A DNA stretch of 64,000 bases from Adiantum capillus-veneris (taxonomy: Eukaryota; Streptophyta; Polypodiopsida; Polypodiales; Pteridaceae), in contig CM043949.1 in the NCBI GenBank assembly GCA_014529385.2, positions 114,393,477 through 114,457,476 of the forward strand. The letters run 5' to 3'. The first letter of the stretch is position 1. Each line of letters opens with the position of its first letter. Shown piece by piece: positions 11,208 through 22,511 of the stretch. The position numbers and the translations under genes were made by a program. The notes under the pieces are model-generated. The model was not told the origin of the DNA and did no database searches. It saw only the letters and a list, made by a program, of their open reading frames with translations.

Positions 11208-11893
11208 CAGTTTAGGTTTTCCTTTCTAATTGTGAAAATTGTGTGTAACCTTATTTTGGGAAGCTCTTTAAGTTGGGTTGCGACAAGAGTGGAAGGATTG
11301 ACATCAACAACTAGTGGAATCAATCTAGGACACACCAATCAAAGAAGAATGGTTTTGCATACCAGTGGTAACATGGAGTCATTTTTCAAAATGTGGTTTG
11401 CAGTTTATCTTTTGTACATGGTGGGCTCTCTTGTGCAACAGGCATCAACCATGCAATCTATCCATGTGGGCAACATGTGTCTATCAATTTGGCATGAAGA
11501 AGGACAACAAGCAAGATATGAGGATTATGGCTTCTTACTCCCTTTAGGCTATGTGTCTGGACGAGGAAGCCATGCATGGTGCCGCTTTTGAATACTTTCA
11601 AGGACTGATCAAGTTCTTTCCATACCTTCTATCACTTATGCAAGAGTTAATTCTTGTGCATCTTGTGGACTCAAGAATCATTATAAGTGTGATCTTCTGA
11701 AGAAGCCATTATTGCATACAATGGATTTACGCTTAGTATGGGACCCAGGTGGACACCGAAAAGAAATTTGGGGAGCCTCATGCTTCCAAGGGATCCATTA
11801 TTCCCTACAACGATCTACCCGCCACCAAGGAGAAATCCTACTCTATTTCAACATGCTCCAGAAGAAGAGCTAGAGGCATGAATACCTCTAGCC
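11208..11893 (+). other. E1 region where RT to integrase would be expected; no pol
   Basis: No RT, RNase H or integrase motif was found in any frame. Short ORFs (11232-11591 and 11749-11985) match no family I know. The last 50 bp (aggcatgaatacctctagcc) match E2 just before its polypurine tract, so the 3' end of the interior is conserved while pol is absent. Confidence 0.6.
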
Positions 11894-11909
11894 TTAGGGG
11901 GAGGGCTAA
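11894..11909 (+). other. Polypurine tract of E1
   Basis: ttagggggagggctaa sits directly before the TGAGGC LTR start. E2 has gaagggagggctaa at the same place, so even the trailing ctaa is shared. Confidence 0.8.
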
Positions 11910-13838
11910 TGAGGCAAGCTTTTCCATGCATGGGAACCCCCAATATATTTTTTCTCTTTTACCAAAAATATTTCCTATTATATAAGTTACTTTTGATTTC
12001 TTCCCTTTTTCACAAACGTTTTTGCCTTTATTAAATAAATAAGACTTATGCTAATCAATCATGATTTAGCATAAATAAGTAAGCTTTCTTTGTTGATCTC
12101 TCTTTTGACCTTAAGCATTAAATATATATATTCAAACGTACATTATATATATATTTTAGTATTTTCTAATATATTTTTTATGTATATATATTATTCCACC
12201 CTACCAAATATTTTATTCACTAGTTTTCATTTTCAAACCTCAATCCCACTTTCAAATTTCAATAATACCTCCATCTAGATGATTGCCAATCTTTTCAAAA
12301 CTCTAGGTCATGTTTTCATACACATGAAGGAGCTTACACTTGAAGACAAGAGAGAAGTCCACTCAAAGGAGACCACCAAAAGACCTTTGCAGCCACAAAT
12401 AATACATTATTTGGATGAATTTTTTAAGTAGAGAAGAATCCCGAATTTGAAGGAGTGTTCAACATCAAAGATGTAGCTAGTGAGCTCAACTTATAGCTCA
12501 ATTTTTTCCAAAATTTTTGGAGTTATGAACGCGGAGCTATGATTTTTGTGGTGGACCCCAGTTTTCTCGTGTAATGGTGACACAGGCCATCCCCAATTTT
12601 CTTCCCTCTAGAATGGCTATGGTTCTACAAGTCTTCAAGCATGATTACAAGATACAAGGATCCTTTAATGAGGTCTTGGCTAGTTTAGAGTGATTCTATC
12701 ACCATTTTTGGAGGATCCATCCTCATCAACAACTATCCACCTTCAACAACCTCTCTTATAAATTTCTTACCTCTCTCTTCTCTCCCTAATAAGCTTATGT
12801 CTAGCCAAAGCTAGACTATTGTAAATATCTCCTATCCTCTACATCCTACCCACATTCTCTCTTATTCTCTCTCTATTGACTCTGGTATTTAAATAATAAG
12901 GAGACAAGATGGGAGCCACAGTCACATGCACCCAATTTTCCTAGTCACCAGAGTGGGTCACTCGCTTCAATTAGAAATATTGCTAAATCCTCTTCTCCTT
13001 CCCTATATAAGGAGGCCATGAGAGCTCACTTGGGGAAGAGAATACACACACACACACCTATCCATACACACCCTTGTGCTACGTGCTTGTAGCATGAACC
13101 CTAATCACATAATCACAACACCATCACCATGCACAAAAGATGAGCACCACACCACCACATCACTTGTAATTAAGGGTTGAAGGCACAATTTGAAGAAGAA
13201 GAAGGGTGGACACACTCATGACATTCCTCGCCATCAACTCCCATCTCTCCATTATGCCTCCTACAATCTTGTTCCCTTCTCATCTTCTTACCATACGCTA
13301 CCTATTGTATTCATCTTTTGCAAGCAATCAACGCACTCCATCTTGGTGCCATACCTTGTGTCGCTTTGGATACATCTCATTGTGAGTATGGTATATGATT
13401 GTTCCTTGCCATTTTTTTCTGCTTATGTTAAGGTGTGCGGATTTGCCACCATACACACACACACTCTCTCTCCCTCTCATATTCCTATCATCTTGCTACT
13501 TCCATCTTGAGGTGTGCGGATTCGCCACCTCTTGTATGAGAAGTGAGCATACTCGCAAGTTTCCCCGACCTCATTATCTTCCTTACTACATGCACAAGTA
13601 GCGAGCCCATTCTCACTAATTCACCACTCCTCTCACCTTATTCTCCGACCACCCCATTCCATATTTGGGCGTGGATCTTGAAATTGTTTTCCATGGCATG
13701 TTTCATTGTGTATATGTATGCGTCCTAGCCGCATATCTTGCTAGGTGGTACCCCTATTGTGTATCCCCCATGATGAAGCCATTGTGCATGGTCTTGGTGT
13801 AGAGGCCACCGGGTCTATTTTTTCACTTCCGCCTCTCA
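11910..13838 (+). repeat. 3' LTR of E1
   Basis: It copies 3126-5074 (TGAGGC to TCTCA) and is about 20 bp shorter, mainly in the (CA)n run after the TATA box at 13004-13010. Confidence 0.9.
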
Positions 13839-13840
13839 TG

Positions 13841-13940
13841 AGTAATTTTAAGAAAGAGAGAGTAATTTTAGGAAAAAAGGACTAATTTTCGAAGAGAAGG
13901 AGTACTTTTAGGAAACAAAGTGTATTTTTAGAAAAGAGAG
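13841..13940 (+). repeat. 20-bp minisatellite, five units
   Basis: Units start at 13841, 13861, 13881, 13901 and 13921 and share an AGTAATTTTAGGAAAGAGAG-like consensus with exact 20-bp spacing. A partial unit (acccttaagaaagaaggag) lies at 3107-3125 on the other side of E1, so E1 inserted into this array. Confidence 0.75.
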
Positions 13941-15711
13941 AGGAGTTTAGTTTAGAGCTCTTTTCTTGGAAGCCAAGCTTCTTCTAAACTTAGAGACTCG
14001 AAATAGCGCGTTGAATTCCGTGTCAATTTTTCAAAAAAAAAAAAGTCATGAATGTGTGCGAACTTATTTCTCTTTGGTTTTCTCTATTCTTAGCTTGTGA
14101 TTTTGGCCTTGAGATCATATATAAAGACCCCTCTCCCTTCACTTTCAACACACACACTCTCAGAAGTGGAAGCTCTCTTGTCTTGATGTCGGAGTTACCT
14201 TCTCTCCCTCAAGCTCTCTCCCTCGATCTTACCCTCAATCCATCTCCATCTCCAACTCTTTCTCTACCATTGTCTTGCTGCCACTCAAATTCTCGAGTTC
14301 TCTTTCTCAAATTTTCACTTGTCTTTTGCGATAGGATGACCACAAAGCACATGACCCAAAGCTCAAAGGATGCTCCTATTTTTCTACCTCCAAGAAAGGT
14401 GTAAAAGAAGGCATCAACTACTCTAAACATAGCTCAAGTGGAGGTATTGGCTGCGGAAGAAGTCGAAGTCATCCAATTTCAACCACGATAAGTAGTCGAA
14501 CGTGTTGTTAATTTGATAAGGTGAATTTATAATTCTACATTATCATACATGATGACCGGTAAGTCAAGCCTAGGGATTTTCTTAAACTGTCCAAGAAACG
14601 TGATTATATCACAAGAAACAAGCATATGATTTCGTAGAGTAGAGAAAGAATTGTTTGATTTATGGTTACTGTTTGATATTAGAAGTTAGTCAATCATGTT
14701 TGAGAAATTGTTTACAGAAAAAAATTGCTAGAAGAATACCTTATTTCCAGTTGCAACTCACGATTAGCGAGACGATCCCACGGTTGGTGAAGATTAAGTT
14801 GAGGTTGCCAGCTCTCTTTTTTTCTCTTGCGGTTAGCAGGATGCCTCGTAGTTAGTGAGATGTTTCCTTGCTTTGTTAGTGACTGGGAAAGTATGTGCAT
14901 TTTGGAATTAGTGAATAAGTAAATCCTTTGCAAATGCTCTGTTGGTTAGACAGAGAAAGTCCCCGGGTAGAGGCAAACTTTTAAGAATAATTGTAAGATT
15001 TATTTTTGTTGAATTGTAGGACTGTCTTCACTAGAACATGTTTAAGAAAGAAATGTTTTCGTGATGTTTGAAGGGCTGAATGAAAGAACCTATGCTTGGA
15101 ATGAAAAAAAAAACATTGTATGTATATGTAAAAGAGTGTGGTAGTAATTAGAAAACAAGCTAAAAAGTGTGAGTGTGGGGTGGAAATTTGGGGCTGGCTC
15201 AAGTTTCCAGTCAAGGGTGGGTGGTCTTGATTAGTCGAGAAACTCTCCACTCCATCTTATTAAGAGAAGCAAAATTAGAGACTCATTGTGCCAAGAGTCG
15301 AGAAGTCCCAAATATACGTGCCCCTGAAAGCTATGGACTCAATTAGCTGGGTACTTTTCACAAGATTAGTAGTTAGTTTAGACTAAGGCTCATATCATAT
15401 TTATGGTTTATGGATGGCGGCCGTGCCTCTTAAATGTGGGGAAAAAGGCGTTGTTTATGGCTTCTAAATATGTCAATGGGATTTCATCTTTATGTTAGAA
15501 AGTAGTTTTCATTAGAATCTTTGATCTATCGACCTGGGTTGTGGTGTATGACCCTTATAACCACGAACATGATGGATATAGGACTTCCTCTCTTATGTTG
15601 CTCATATCTCTACTTTGTGGAAATGGAGTAGGGTGTTGTCAATAGAGAAGGAGAAAAAAGGAAGGCCATCTATCAAGTCGCCCTAATCTTCCCAGGGTTG
15701 GGGACCTCACA
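13941..15711 (+). repeat. 5' LTR of E3 (left edge uncertain)
   Basis: The region 14701-15610 is matched by 23456-24370. It ends GGGGACCTCACA directly before a primer-binding site. A TATA box (tatataaa, 14118-14125) is followed by CCCCTCTCCCTTCACTTTC, which resembles E4's LTR after its own TATA-like box at 59735. U3 must extend left of 14118, but its start is unknown. ORF 14048-14404 lies across the promoter and is not credible. Confidence 0.6.
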
Positions 15712-15713
15712 AT

Positions 15714-15727
15714 TGGTAGCAGAGCCT
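15714..15727 (+). other. Primer-binding site of E3
   Basis: TGGTAGCAGAGCCT begins two bases after the LTR. It differs by one base from the initiator tRNA-Met type TGGTATCAGAGCC. Confidence 0.65.
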
Positions 15728-15829
15728 TAGGTTTATAGTTTGGTTTCTTAACCGTATGTACTATTCTTGGGTTGATTGCATGAATACTTGCTTGTCATTG
15801 TTATACTATCTGTTTTGTAGCACAACTTT

Positions 15830-16476
15830 ATGGACACCAACCATTTAACTATCTCTAAGGCAATATATCACACTACTTTTCAATCACCAGTATTCGAATG
15901 TCAAGAGAATATGTTCCGCATTCTTGACAAGGTTTTTGCACCTCACATCAATTTTGACCCACCAAATACATGGTTATATACAGGTTGTTGGGTTCATGGA
16001 ACAACCTTTGCTATCCAATCACGTCACATTTAACCCTTGGAGGTTGACCTATATCGAATCAAGTGGACTGAAGACTTAAAGCTGGTTTCATACTTTCAAT
16101 TTTATGAAGCACCATTGACTGGCATGGCCCCTGATGGAGTCACAATTCGTAATCGATGGGTTTATGACTGAGTGACATTAATTATCCTTGCCAATTGAGT
16201 TGTTATCGAAAATCACACTCGATCGACCTTCAAGGAAAATGTTTTCATTGGCTACCCCGAGCTTACTCTTTTGTTTCGCTTCTTACACCCAGGTCATCAA
16301 CCACGAATATTTTACAACATGTCAGTAGCTAATGTGTATTATAGCTATGGTTGAAAACTCTATTATATATTCTCATGGAGAGATCTTTTCTAGACCCCTA
16401 CATGGCTTTTTGATGAATTTATGATTAGTAATGTTTTTCTTCAAAAGAAATTTTTGACTAGTTAAGTCATTCGATT
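15830..16476 (+). pseudogene. Unknown pre-gag ORF of E3, shared with E4
   Basis: A single frame of roughly 215 codons from the ATG at 15830, with stops at 16031, 16169, 16199 and further on. It contains FAPHINFDPPNTWLYTGCWV and NRWVYD, then FKENVFIGYPELTLLFRFL. E4 has a related frame at 57314-57622 (NEWVYNRV...NFLLTTNRFVVDEP) at the same place between primer-binding site and gag. Conservation of spacing and hydrophobic pattern in two decayed relatives argues for a real extra gene. No known domain is recognised. It is not gag, which starts downstream. Confidence 0.45.
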
Positions 16477-16722
16477 GAGTCTTGGTAGATTGAATAAGTG
16501 GTGACTGGTTAAGTCATGTGATCGACAAAAGCTATGACTGGTTAAGTTTTAATAGACTGGAAAGTCGTGTGGGTGAATCTTTAGTGGATTGGATAATTCT
16601 AAGTCTAGAAAATACCTTAGTGTTTTGAATTATTATGAATATTAATATTAATATATGCGTCCATTCAGGAGAACCTTCAAATCATTCTTATAATGGAAAA
16701 AACTTAGAACACTACTATCTAT

Positions 16723-17420
16723 ATGGAGATTCAGATTAAGAAGTTGTTGCTCAAACAAATGCAACCACCTTCTGAGAAGGATGGAGAAGTATGGATCAAA
16801 GCTATGGATGATTACTTCTTGGCTGCAAATACCATATCTGCAAACCCAGCGATGCTAGGGATGTTGCACCTCTCTAGTGAAGCAAAATATGGTGGAAACA
16901 ACATTATCATGACTTGGGAGTGTTGGAGAACTCCTAGAGTTGGAGAGAGATTAAACAAGTAGTAAAGGAAAGATACTTACCTCCTGCCCATGAAGCATTG
17001 AAGATGAATGAATTCTTTAGCTTGAAATAATACAGCTTATCCTTGGAAGAGCACTACTCAAAGTTTGTAAGGCTTAGGCGTTATGCTCCGCCAATGACCA
17101 TAGAGCAGCAGGTTGCCCATTTTTGTCAAGGTTTAAGAGAACCAATCAGCTCGTGATTAGAAGCCATGAAACCTACTACTGTGCAAGATGCTTTACTACA
17201 AGCTAGGCCATTTATGAAGGAGCAAGGGATTAGAAGGAGATCTAAACAAAATCAAAGTTTTAACGGTGCCAAACAACCAATAAGGCTTCCCAATAATAAT
17301 GGACAACCACAAAGAGCTTATGCTGCTAATGCTCAAAATCCTTCACGCTTGGATATTTGATGCTTTGAATGTGGAGAGTCTGGACATTATCAGAACATAT
17401 ATCCACGTCTGACTAATAGA
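16723..17420 (+). pseudogene. gag: gag of E3, broken
   Basis: Gag signature VWIKAMDDYFLAAN is followed, after a frameshift near 16930, by RYLPPAHEALKMNEFFSLK and EEHYSKFVRLRRYAPPMTIE in another frame with stops at 17029 and 17155. This order and spacing is the Retrotrans_gag domain of gypsy elements. A knuckle follows (CFECGESGHYQNIYP) in which the fourth ligand, normally Cys, is Tyr; a stop lies just before it. The tail is Gly/Arg rich. E4 carries a homologous gag at 57871. Confidence 0.75.
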
Positions 17421-17580
17421 GCGGCATCAACAACAGAAGTACATCAAATACACCGCCCTTTTGGACATAACAATGGACGAGGTGGTGGACGAGGTAGAGG
17501 GGGAGGAAGAGCAGTGAGAGCCTTTGAAAGAGGTCAAGGTAAGAATGCCCATGCCTATGCAATCATAGGAGAGCCTACCC

Positions 17581-18212
17581 TTGGTGAAGAAGAAGAGAGA
17601 GCAAGAATTTATGCAGCTATTGACAACCCTAGAGCTCAAAGACAATTTCTTGTTATTCAAACACCAGCCACCCATCAAGGTAAACCTTTTTAGCCTCCTC
17701 ATTGATTGTGGCACTACTCATTCTTTTCTATCCCCAAACTGCTTACGAAAGTTGAGCCTAAATAAAAAACAAGCTAAACCCATGATAGTAGAATTGGCTA
17801 ATGGGAAAACCGTGGTATCAGGATATTGTGGGGGAACCCTTGACTTTGAACTAGGAGGACATGCTATTTCAGTTTTCTTTAGAACCCCACCAGTTGGGAT
17901 GTATGATGGAATTCTTGGAATGGATTGGTTATCTAGGAATCACGCTAGTATTCACTGTGACCTAGGTAGTATGAGCTTTAGAAATAGTCATGCTAAGCAC
18001 ATTGAAGTACAGGAAAAGAATGGGATTCCAAAGATTCAATTAGTTAAAGCCAACCATCTACTCAAAGGTATGAGGGTTGGACAACAAATATTTGTGGTCA
18101 AGCTGAACAAGATGGATCCAAAATCAAGCGTTACAAAACCCTCTTGGCTTCATGAATATTAAGATGTCTTTCTTGAAGATATCACCTCTCTTCCTGCCAA
18201 TCAAGAGATTGA
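17581..18212 (+). pseudogene. Protease and protease-RT linker of E3
   Basis: LIDCGTTHSFLSPNCLRKL contains the D-C-G active site (normally D-S/T-G), and GILGMDWLSRNHASIHC is the conserved second motif of gypsy proteases. A stop at 18160-18162 interrupts the linker, which continues as DVFLEDITSLPANQEID up to the CACTA insertion. The linker resumes at 22512 as [17 protein letters not shown], so the reading frame was continuous before CACTA inserted. Confidence 0.75.
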
Positions 18213-18243
18213 CACTACAACATAACATGAAGATATCGATGCA
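18213..18243 (+). repeat. Left terminal inverted repeat of the CACTA element
   Basis: CACTACAACA then an AT-rich stretch then atcgatgca; it pairs with 22481-22511. Subterminal copies of atatcgacg and its complement follow on both sides. Confidence 0.85.
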
Positions 18244-18497
18244 TCATATATCAACGGCCATGCCTTTCCACGCATATATCGACGGTATTAGAGCACGTCG
18301 ATATAGGCCTCTATATATGCGTCGCAATGAGCATCGCTATACGCGTGGAAAGGCTTTATTTGCCACGCTTATATCGACGCAGCCACCCATGGTTATATTG
18401 ACGCTCATCGCGATGCTAAAAAATTTGGGGGAAAAAAAGGAACCCACGCGCGCAGGGGCCGAAACCTGCTGCGCAGGTATTATGTCACTCTCCCCCC

Positions 18498-18580
18498 GCC
18501 CCCCCCAACTCCCCTCTCTCTCTCTCTACATCGTGTGTGTGTGTGTGTAGGAAAGGGAGAGAGCGGTGTGTATGTGTGTA

Positions 18581-18620
<40 letters not shown>

Positions 18621-18676
18621 GTGTGTGTGTGTAGGAGAGAGAGAGAGAGAGAGAGAAATGTGTGTGTGTAGGTAAT

Positions 18677-18727
<51 letters not shown>
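18498..18727 (+). repeat. GA and TG microsatellite block
   Basis: Alternating (GT)n and (GA)n tracts with repeated 'gtgtgtaggaaagagag' junctions, the longest a GA run at about 18681-18727. Apparent ORFs across it are low-complexity. Confidence 0.85.
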
Positions 18728-18729
<2 letters not shown>

Positions 18730-19213
18730 AATGTATGCGTAGGAAATTAAAATTAAAGAGAGAAATGAAATGAAATGTTATATTAACATCTTCAAAAGGC
18801 CAAAGTGACCTATGAGACAAGAAAGTTACAATGTGGTGGATCTGATACAAAGTCAGAGTAAAAAGATGACAAAATGACAGAATAAAATATTCTGGGATCC
18901 TAAACTGCTGGGTGTGGACTAAACGGCTAAAACAACTAGCTGGGATAGGTAGATCAAAGGAGATCCAGCATCCGTCGTTGGCGGATCTCATCAATCTCCT
19001 ACATGGTTAGTAGTCTGAACGGGCGTTGTGCATGTCGAGCCAAAGTGACATGGATCGTCTGATGCAGCCTATGACTTCATTTGACCAGCTCAAAATACAT
19101 TCGAAGCTCCTCTCACCTTTACACATGAAAGTCCTGTACGGAGCAACAACAGTGCCGTCGTTGCTCTTAGAGACAAGCTTCCTCCTCAAAAAAGGTTGGG
19201 CGGGGTCACATAA

Positions 19214-20489
19214 CAAGCCATAGGTCAAACGGATAGAAGAAATGCCTTTTTCTTCGGAAAAACGCAAATGGACTTCATAAACGGCTTCTACCTCCTAGGT
19301 CAAATCCAGTTGCGTTTTTCTATGGAAAAATGCAAACGGACTTTGGACATGGCTTCTATGCCTACCGAAACCATCCGTAGTCCATTAGGTAGTCTTAAGG
19401 CAATGTCAAGAGCGTGTATGGCAAGCCGTAGGTCAAACGGACAGAAGAAACGTCAAATACACAAGCCGTAGGTCAAATCCGGTTGCGTTTTTCTATGGAA
19501 AAACGCAAACGGTCTTTGAAAACTGATTCTATGCCTACCGAAACCATCTGTAGTCCATTAGGTAGTCTTTAATCAATGTCAAGAGGGTGTATGGCAAGCC
19601 GTAGGTCAAACCGATAGAAGAAACGCCAAATACACAAGCCGTAGGTCAAATCCGGTTGCATTTTTCTACGCAAAAACGCAAACGGACTTCGGAAATGGCT
19701 TCTATGCCTACCGAAACCATTCGTAGTTCATTTAGTAGTCTTAAAGAAATGTCAAGAGCGCGTATGGAAAGCCATAGGTCAAACGGATAGAAGAAACGTC
19801 AAATACACAAGCCGTAGGTCAAATCCGGTTGCGTTTTTCTACGGAAAAACACAAACGGACTTTGGAAATGGCTTCTATGCCTATCGAAACTATCCGTAGT
19901 TCATTTAGTAGTCTTAAATCAATATCAAGAGCATGTATGGAAAGCCGTAGGTCAATGGGTTTGAATTAACGCCAAATACATAAGTCGTAGGTCAAATCCG
20001 ATTACGTTTTTCTACGAAAAAACGCAAATGGATTTCAAAAATGGCTTATATGCCTACCGAAACCATTCATAGTCCATTAGGTAGTCTTAAAGCAATGTCA
20101 AGAGCACGTATGGCAAGCTGTAGGTCAAACGGATAAAAGAAACGCCAAATACACAAGCCGTAGGTCAAATCCGATTGCGTTTTTCTATGACAAAACGCAA
20201 ACGGACTTCGGAAATGGCTTCTATGCCTACTGAAACCATCCGTAGACAAGTAGCTAGTCTTTAGGAAATGTCACGAGCGCGTATGGAAAGCCGTAGGTCA
20301 AACGGATAGAAGAAACGCCAAATACACAAGCCGTAGGTCAAATCCAGTTGCGTTTTTCTACGAAAAAACGCAAACGGACTTCGGAAATGGCTTCTATGCC
20401 TACCGAAACCATCCGTAGTCCATTAGGTAGTCTTAAAGCAATGTCAAGAGCGCGTATGGCAAGCCGTAGGTCAAACGGATAGAAGAAAC
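19214..20489 (+). repeat. 173-bp tandem array, about seven units, with hairpin consensus
   Basis: The landmark ctatgcctaccgaaacc falls at 19356, 19529, 19702, 19875, 20048, 20221 and 20394, so every interval is exactly 173 bp. The first unit is longer (about 208 bp). Each unit has two copies of aagccgtaggtcaaa and an inverted repeat TTGCGTTTTTC/GAAAAACGCAA around a 4-base loop, perfect in the second unit (19483-19508) and with one to three mismatches elsewhere. Because 173 is not divisible by three it is not a protein repeat. Monomer size is in the range typical of plant satellites. Confidence 0.9.
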
Positions 20490-20762
20490 GGATAGCCGTT
20501 CGATGTTGAAGAAACTATGGAACTAAAAGAGGCAAAGGGGTTTTGCCCGCTACGTACATGCATTGCCATGTACACCTGGGAGTGCACGTATGTGTCTACC
20601 CATATAGGATTTGACCAATAAAAACGAGATTTTTACCTGGTGGTCCTGATCTCCGTATACCTCTGGACCGAGGTGTACGGAGATTGGGCAAGACTAGAGA
20701 ATGCGAGGTAGTTTATATTGTGAGGAGTATATATATTAAAACAACATTCATAATCATTGTAG

Positions 20763-21750
20763 ATGGCAACGTCATCAACTAACATGGAGGAAAAGATTGC
20801 ATGCTCGTGCACACTCTACAAGTATCAAATCCTGCGCAAGCGTAGGATATGTAATGAGCATGTGCACAAGTACGGAGAGTTTGCTAAAGAAACCGTACAG
20901 AATCTACGATACGACTCCTACGGAACGGGCATTAATTTTTGCGACATAGCACCTACATCCGACCAATATAGAGCCAAGGATGGAAGCAGAAAAGGACTTA
21001 CAGACAGAAGCCGACGGCATGGATAGAGTCGGGACTGAGATGAGACAGCGGATTTGCCAGCTCGCAGAGCTACAGTTTTCGACCAGCATTTTGACATCTT
21101 GGGATCAACACGAAAAGGACAAAGTCACTTACATAGTGGAGACCATCTTGAGAGAGTACCAGCTTACTCCGGGTTTTGACGTTGTTCCGAGAAGGTGGAT
21201 CAAGGGTGTTGCACGGGACACCGTGAAACATCGACGAGATGCAGCTCGGAAGGCTTTCAGGACCGGCTCGCCGAAGCTTTCGGGCATCCCACATGAGAAG
21301 TGGCTGCATATTAGGGAGGATGAGCGGACAGCGGCCACGCGGTTCAGACAGTAGCATGAGGCCGCGCAGATACGACAGACGACCAGGGGGACATCTCATC
21401 TTGGCAGCGGAGGCTTCGACACCTTTCGCTATGAGTTTGTGAGTTTCTAATCCAATCTTAACTATGGCATTAATAAAACGCGATGAATCATGTATTCTTA
21501 TTACTCTAATTTTTGTATAAACGTAGAATCTTGTGATGAATTGAGCCCCGACATGTCAGGAGGAGTCAGATGGATATCGCAGAGGTATCTATGAAGTATT
21601 GAATGATCTTGATGCTTCAGGAGAGCCCGTAGACCCCTGGGCGGCCTTACAGTCTCGCTGATCGCTTGAGGTGAGACGTTAATATGCGTGAGTTGATTTA
21701 ATTAAGTAAGTATATGTGAATACTAATTTTGTGAGTTGTCCTATGTGCAG
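20763..21750 (+). pseudogene. Broken En/Spm (Ptta-type) transposase-related gene
   Basis: Two overlapping frames (20763-21026 and 20980-21354) and an in-frame extension past the stop at 21352-21354. The first has a CSC...H...G pattern faintly like the transposase-associated zinc finger. The second reads HEKDKVTYIVETILREYQL, a spaced basic-aromatic stretch, then RFRQ-stop-HEAAQIRQTTRGTSHLGSGGFDTF. The last resembles the N..R....HT.GS..F motif of plant En/Spm transposases of the Ptta family. GT...AG intron-like edges follow (gtgagttt...gtag, gtgagacg...gcag). I infer a CACTA-encoded accessory or transposase fragment. Confidence 0.45.
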
Positions 21751-22247
21751 GTTGTGACGCCTAGTCATCAGTGGACCGGATTTCATATATATGCTTTGTG
21801 AGACACAAACACGCTTCTGTGTATCCTTTTGTATAGACATATATATATGGTTATTATTATTGTTCAGACAGTTATTTTTTTCCAGACCCTCATGGTTATT
21901 GTCATTGTCATTGTATAGACATGGTTATTTCTCCTATTCTTGTATAGACATATATACTTATGGTTCATGTTTTGTTTATGGTTATGTTTAACTTTCTGGT
22001 TATGCTTATGGTTATTGTTAATTTTGTTTCTGGTTATGATTAAAGTGTTTATATTGGTCGGTTATGGTTTTAAGTTATGGTTATGGTTCGTTATGGTCAT
22101 TAGCCTTAAATCTCTTGTGAGATCCTACATGGATAGCATGTAGGAGGCGTATACATGATTTTTCTTTTTGAAAAGTTTATGTAAAAACGAAGGAAACTCT
22201 GCCGAATTTTTTGCGGGAGCACGGTTGATTTTGGTGCTGCTCGCTTT

Positions 22248-22334
22248 CTTGGGCAGAGGGCATGAAGTCTGGCTATGGTGGCTGTGTCCATCTTTTCACT
22301 GGGCACAGGCCAGGCTACATGCCCTCTGCCCAAG
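22248..22334 (+). repeat. 17-bp perfect inverted repeat near the right CACTA end
   Basis: cttgggcagagggcatg (22248-22264) pairs perfectly with catgccctctgcccaag (22318-22334) across a 53-base loop, and the loop itself has partly complementary ends (ctggc...gccag). A transcript could fold into a long hairpin. No role is known. Confidence 0.7.
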
Positions 22335-22511
22335 AATTTTTTTTTCTGTTATGGTCGTAGATATCTGCGTCGCTATTTATGTCGATATCTGCGTCGCAAA
22401 TAAAGCCTTTCCACGCAGATATCGACGCAAATACCGACAGGTTCACAAGGATGTCTATATCGACGCAGATATCGACGTGGTGCATCGATGACAACTTTTT
22501 TTGTTGTAGTG

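Larger units (their letters stand above)
3126..13838 (+). mobile_element. E1: Tat-like Ty3/gypsy LTR retrotransposon, gag-protease only
   Basis: Two near-identical LTRs of about 1.94 kb bound a 6.8-kb interior. The interior has a primer-binding site 2 bp after the left LTR and a polypurine tract directly before the right one. It encodes a pre-gag ORF, gag with a CCHC knuckle, and an aspartic protease; no RT, RNase H or integrase is visible. All coding parts match those of E2, so E1 looks non-autonomous, dependent on an E2-type partner. Flanking bases are ggag (left) and tgag (right), a 4-bp duplication with one mismatch, or gagt on both sides if the LTR T is counted. The two LTRs are nearly identical by eye, which suggests a fairly recent insertion. 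A foreign reversed LTR lies inside. Confidence 0.85.
18213..22511 (+). mobile_element. CACTA (En/Spm) DNA transposon
   Basis: Terminal inverted repeats CACTACAACA (18213-18222) and TGTTGTAGTG (22502-22511) match perfectly for 10 bp and again at atcgatgca, over about 31 bp. The 3-bp duplication TGA is at 18210-18212 and 22512-22514. Removing the element and one TGA restores gattgatcatgag, continuous with E3's protein-level linker. At 4.3 kb with no TNPD-size transposase it is non-autonomous or deleted. It holds GA/TG microsatellites, a 173-bp tandem array and a broken En/Spm-type gene. Orientation follows that gene. Confidence 0.9.

Noticed and set aside
11208..11909. Possible RT or integrase in E1
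   Set aside because: No motif of pol was found in any frame, although the 3' end aligns with E2.
19214..20489. CRISPR-like array
   Set aside because: Whole 173-bp units repeat with no variable spacers, inside a plant transposon.
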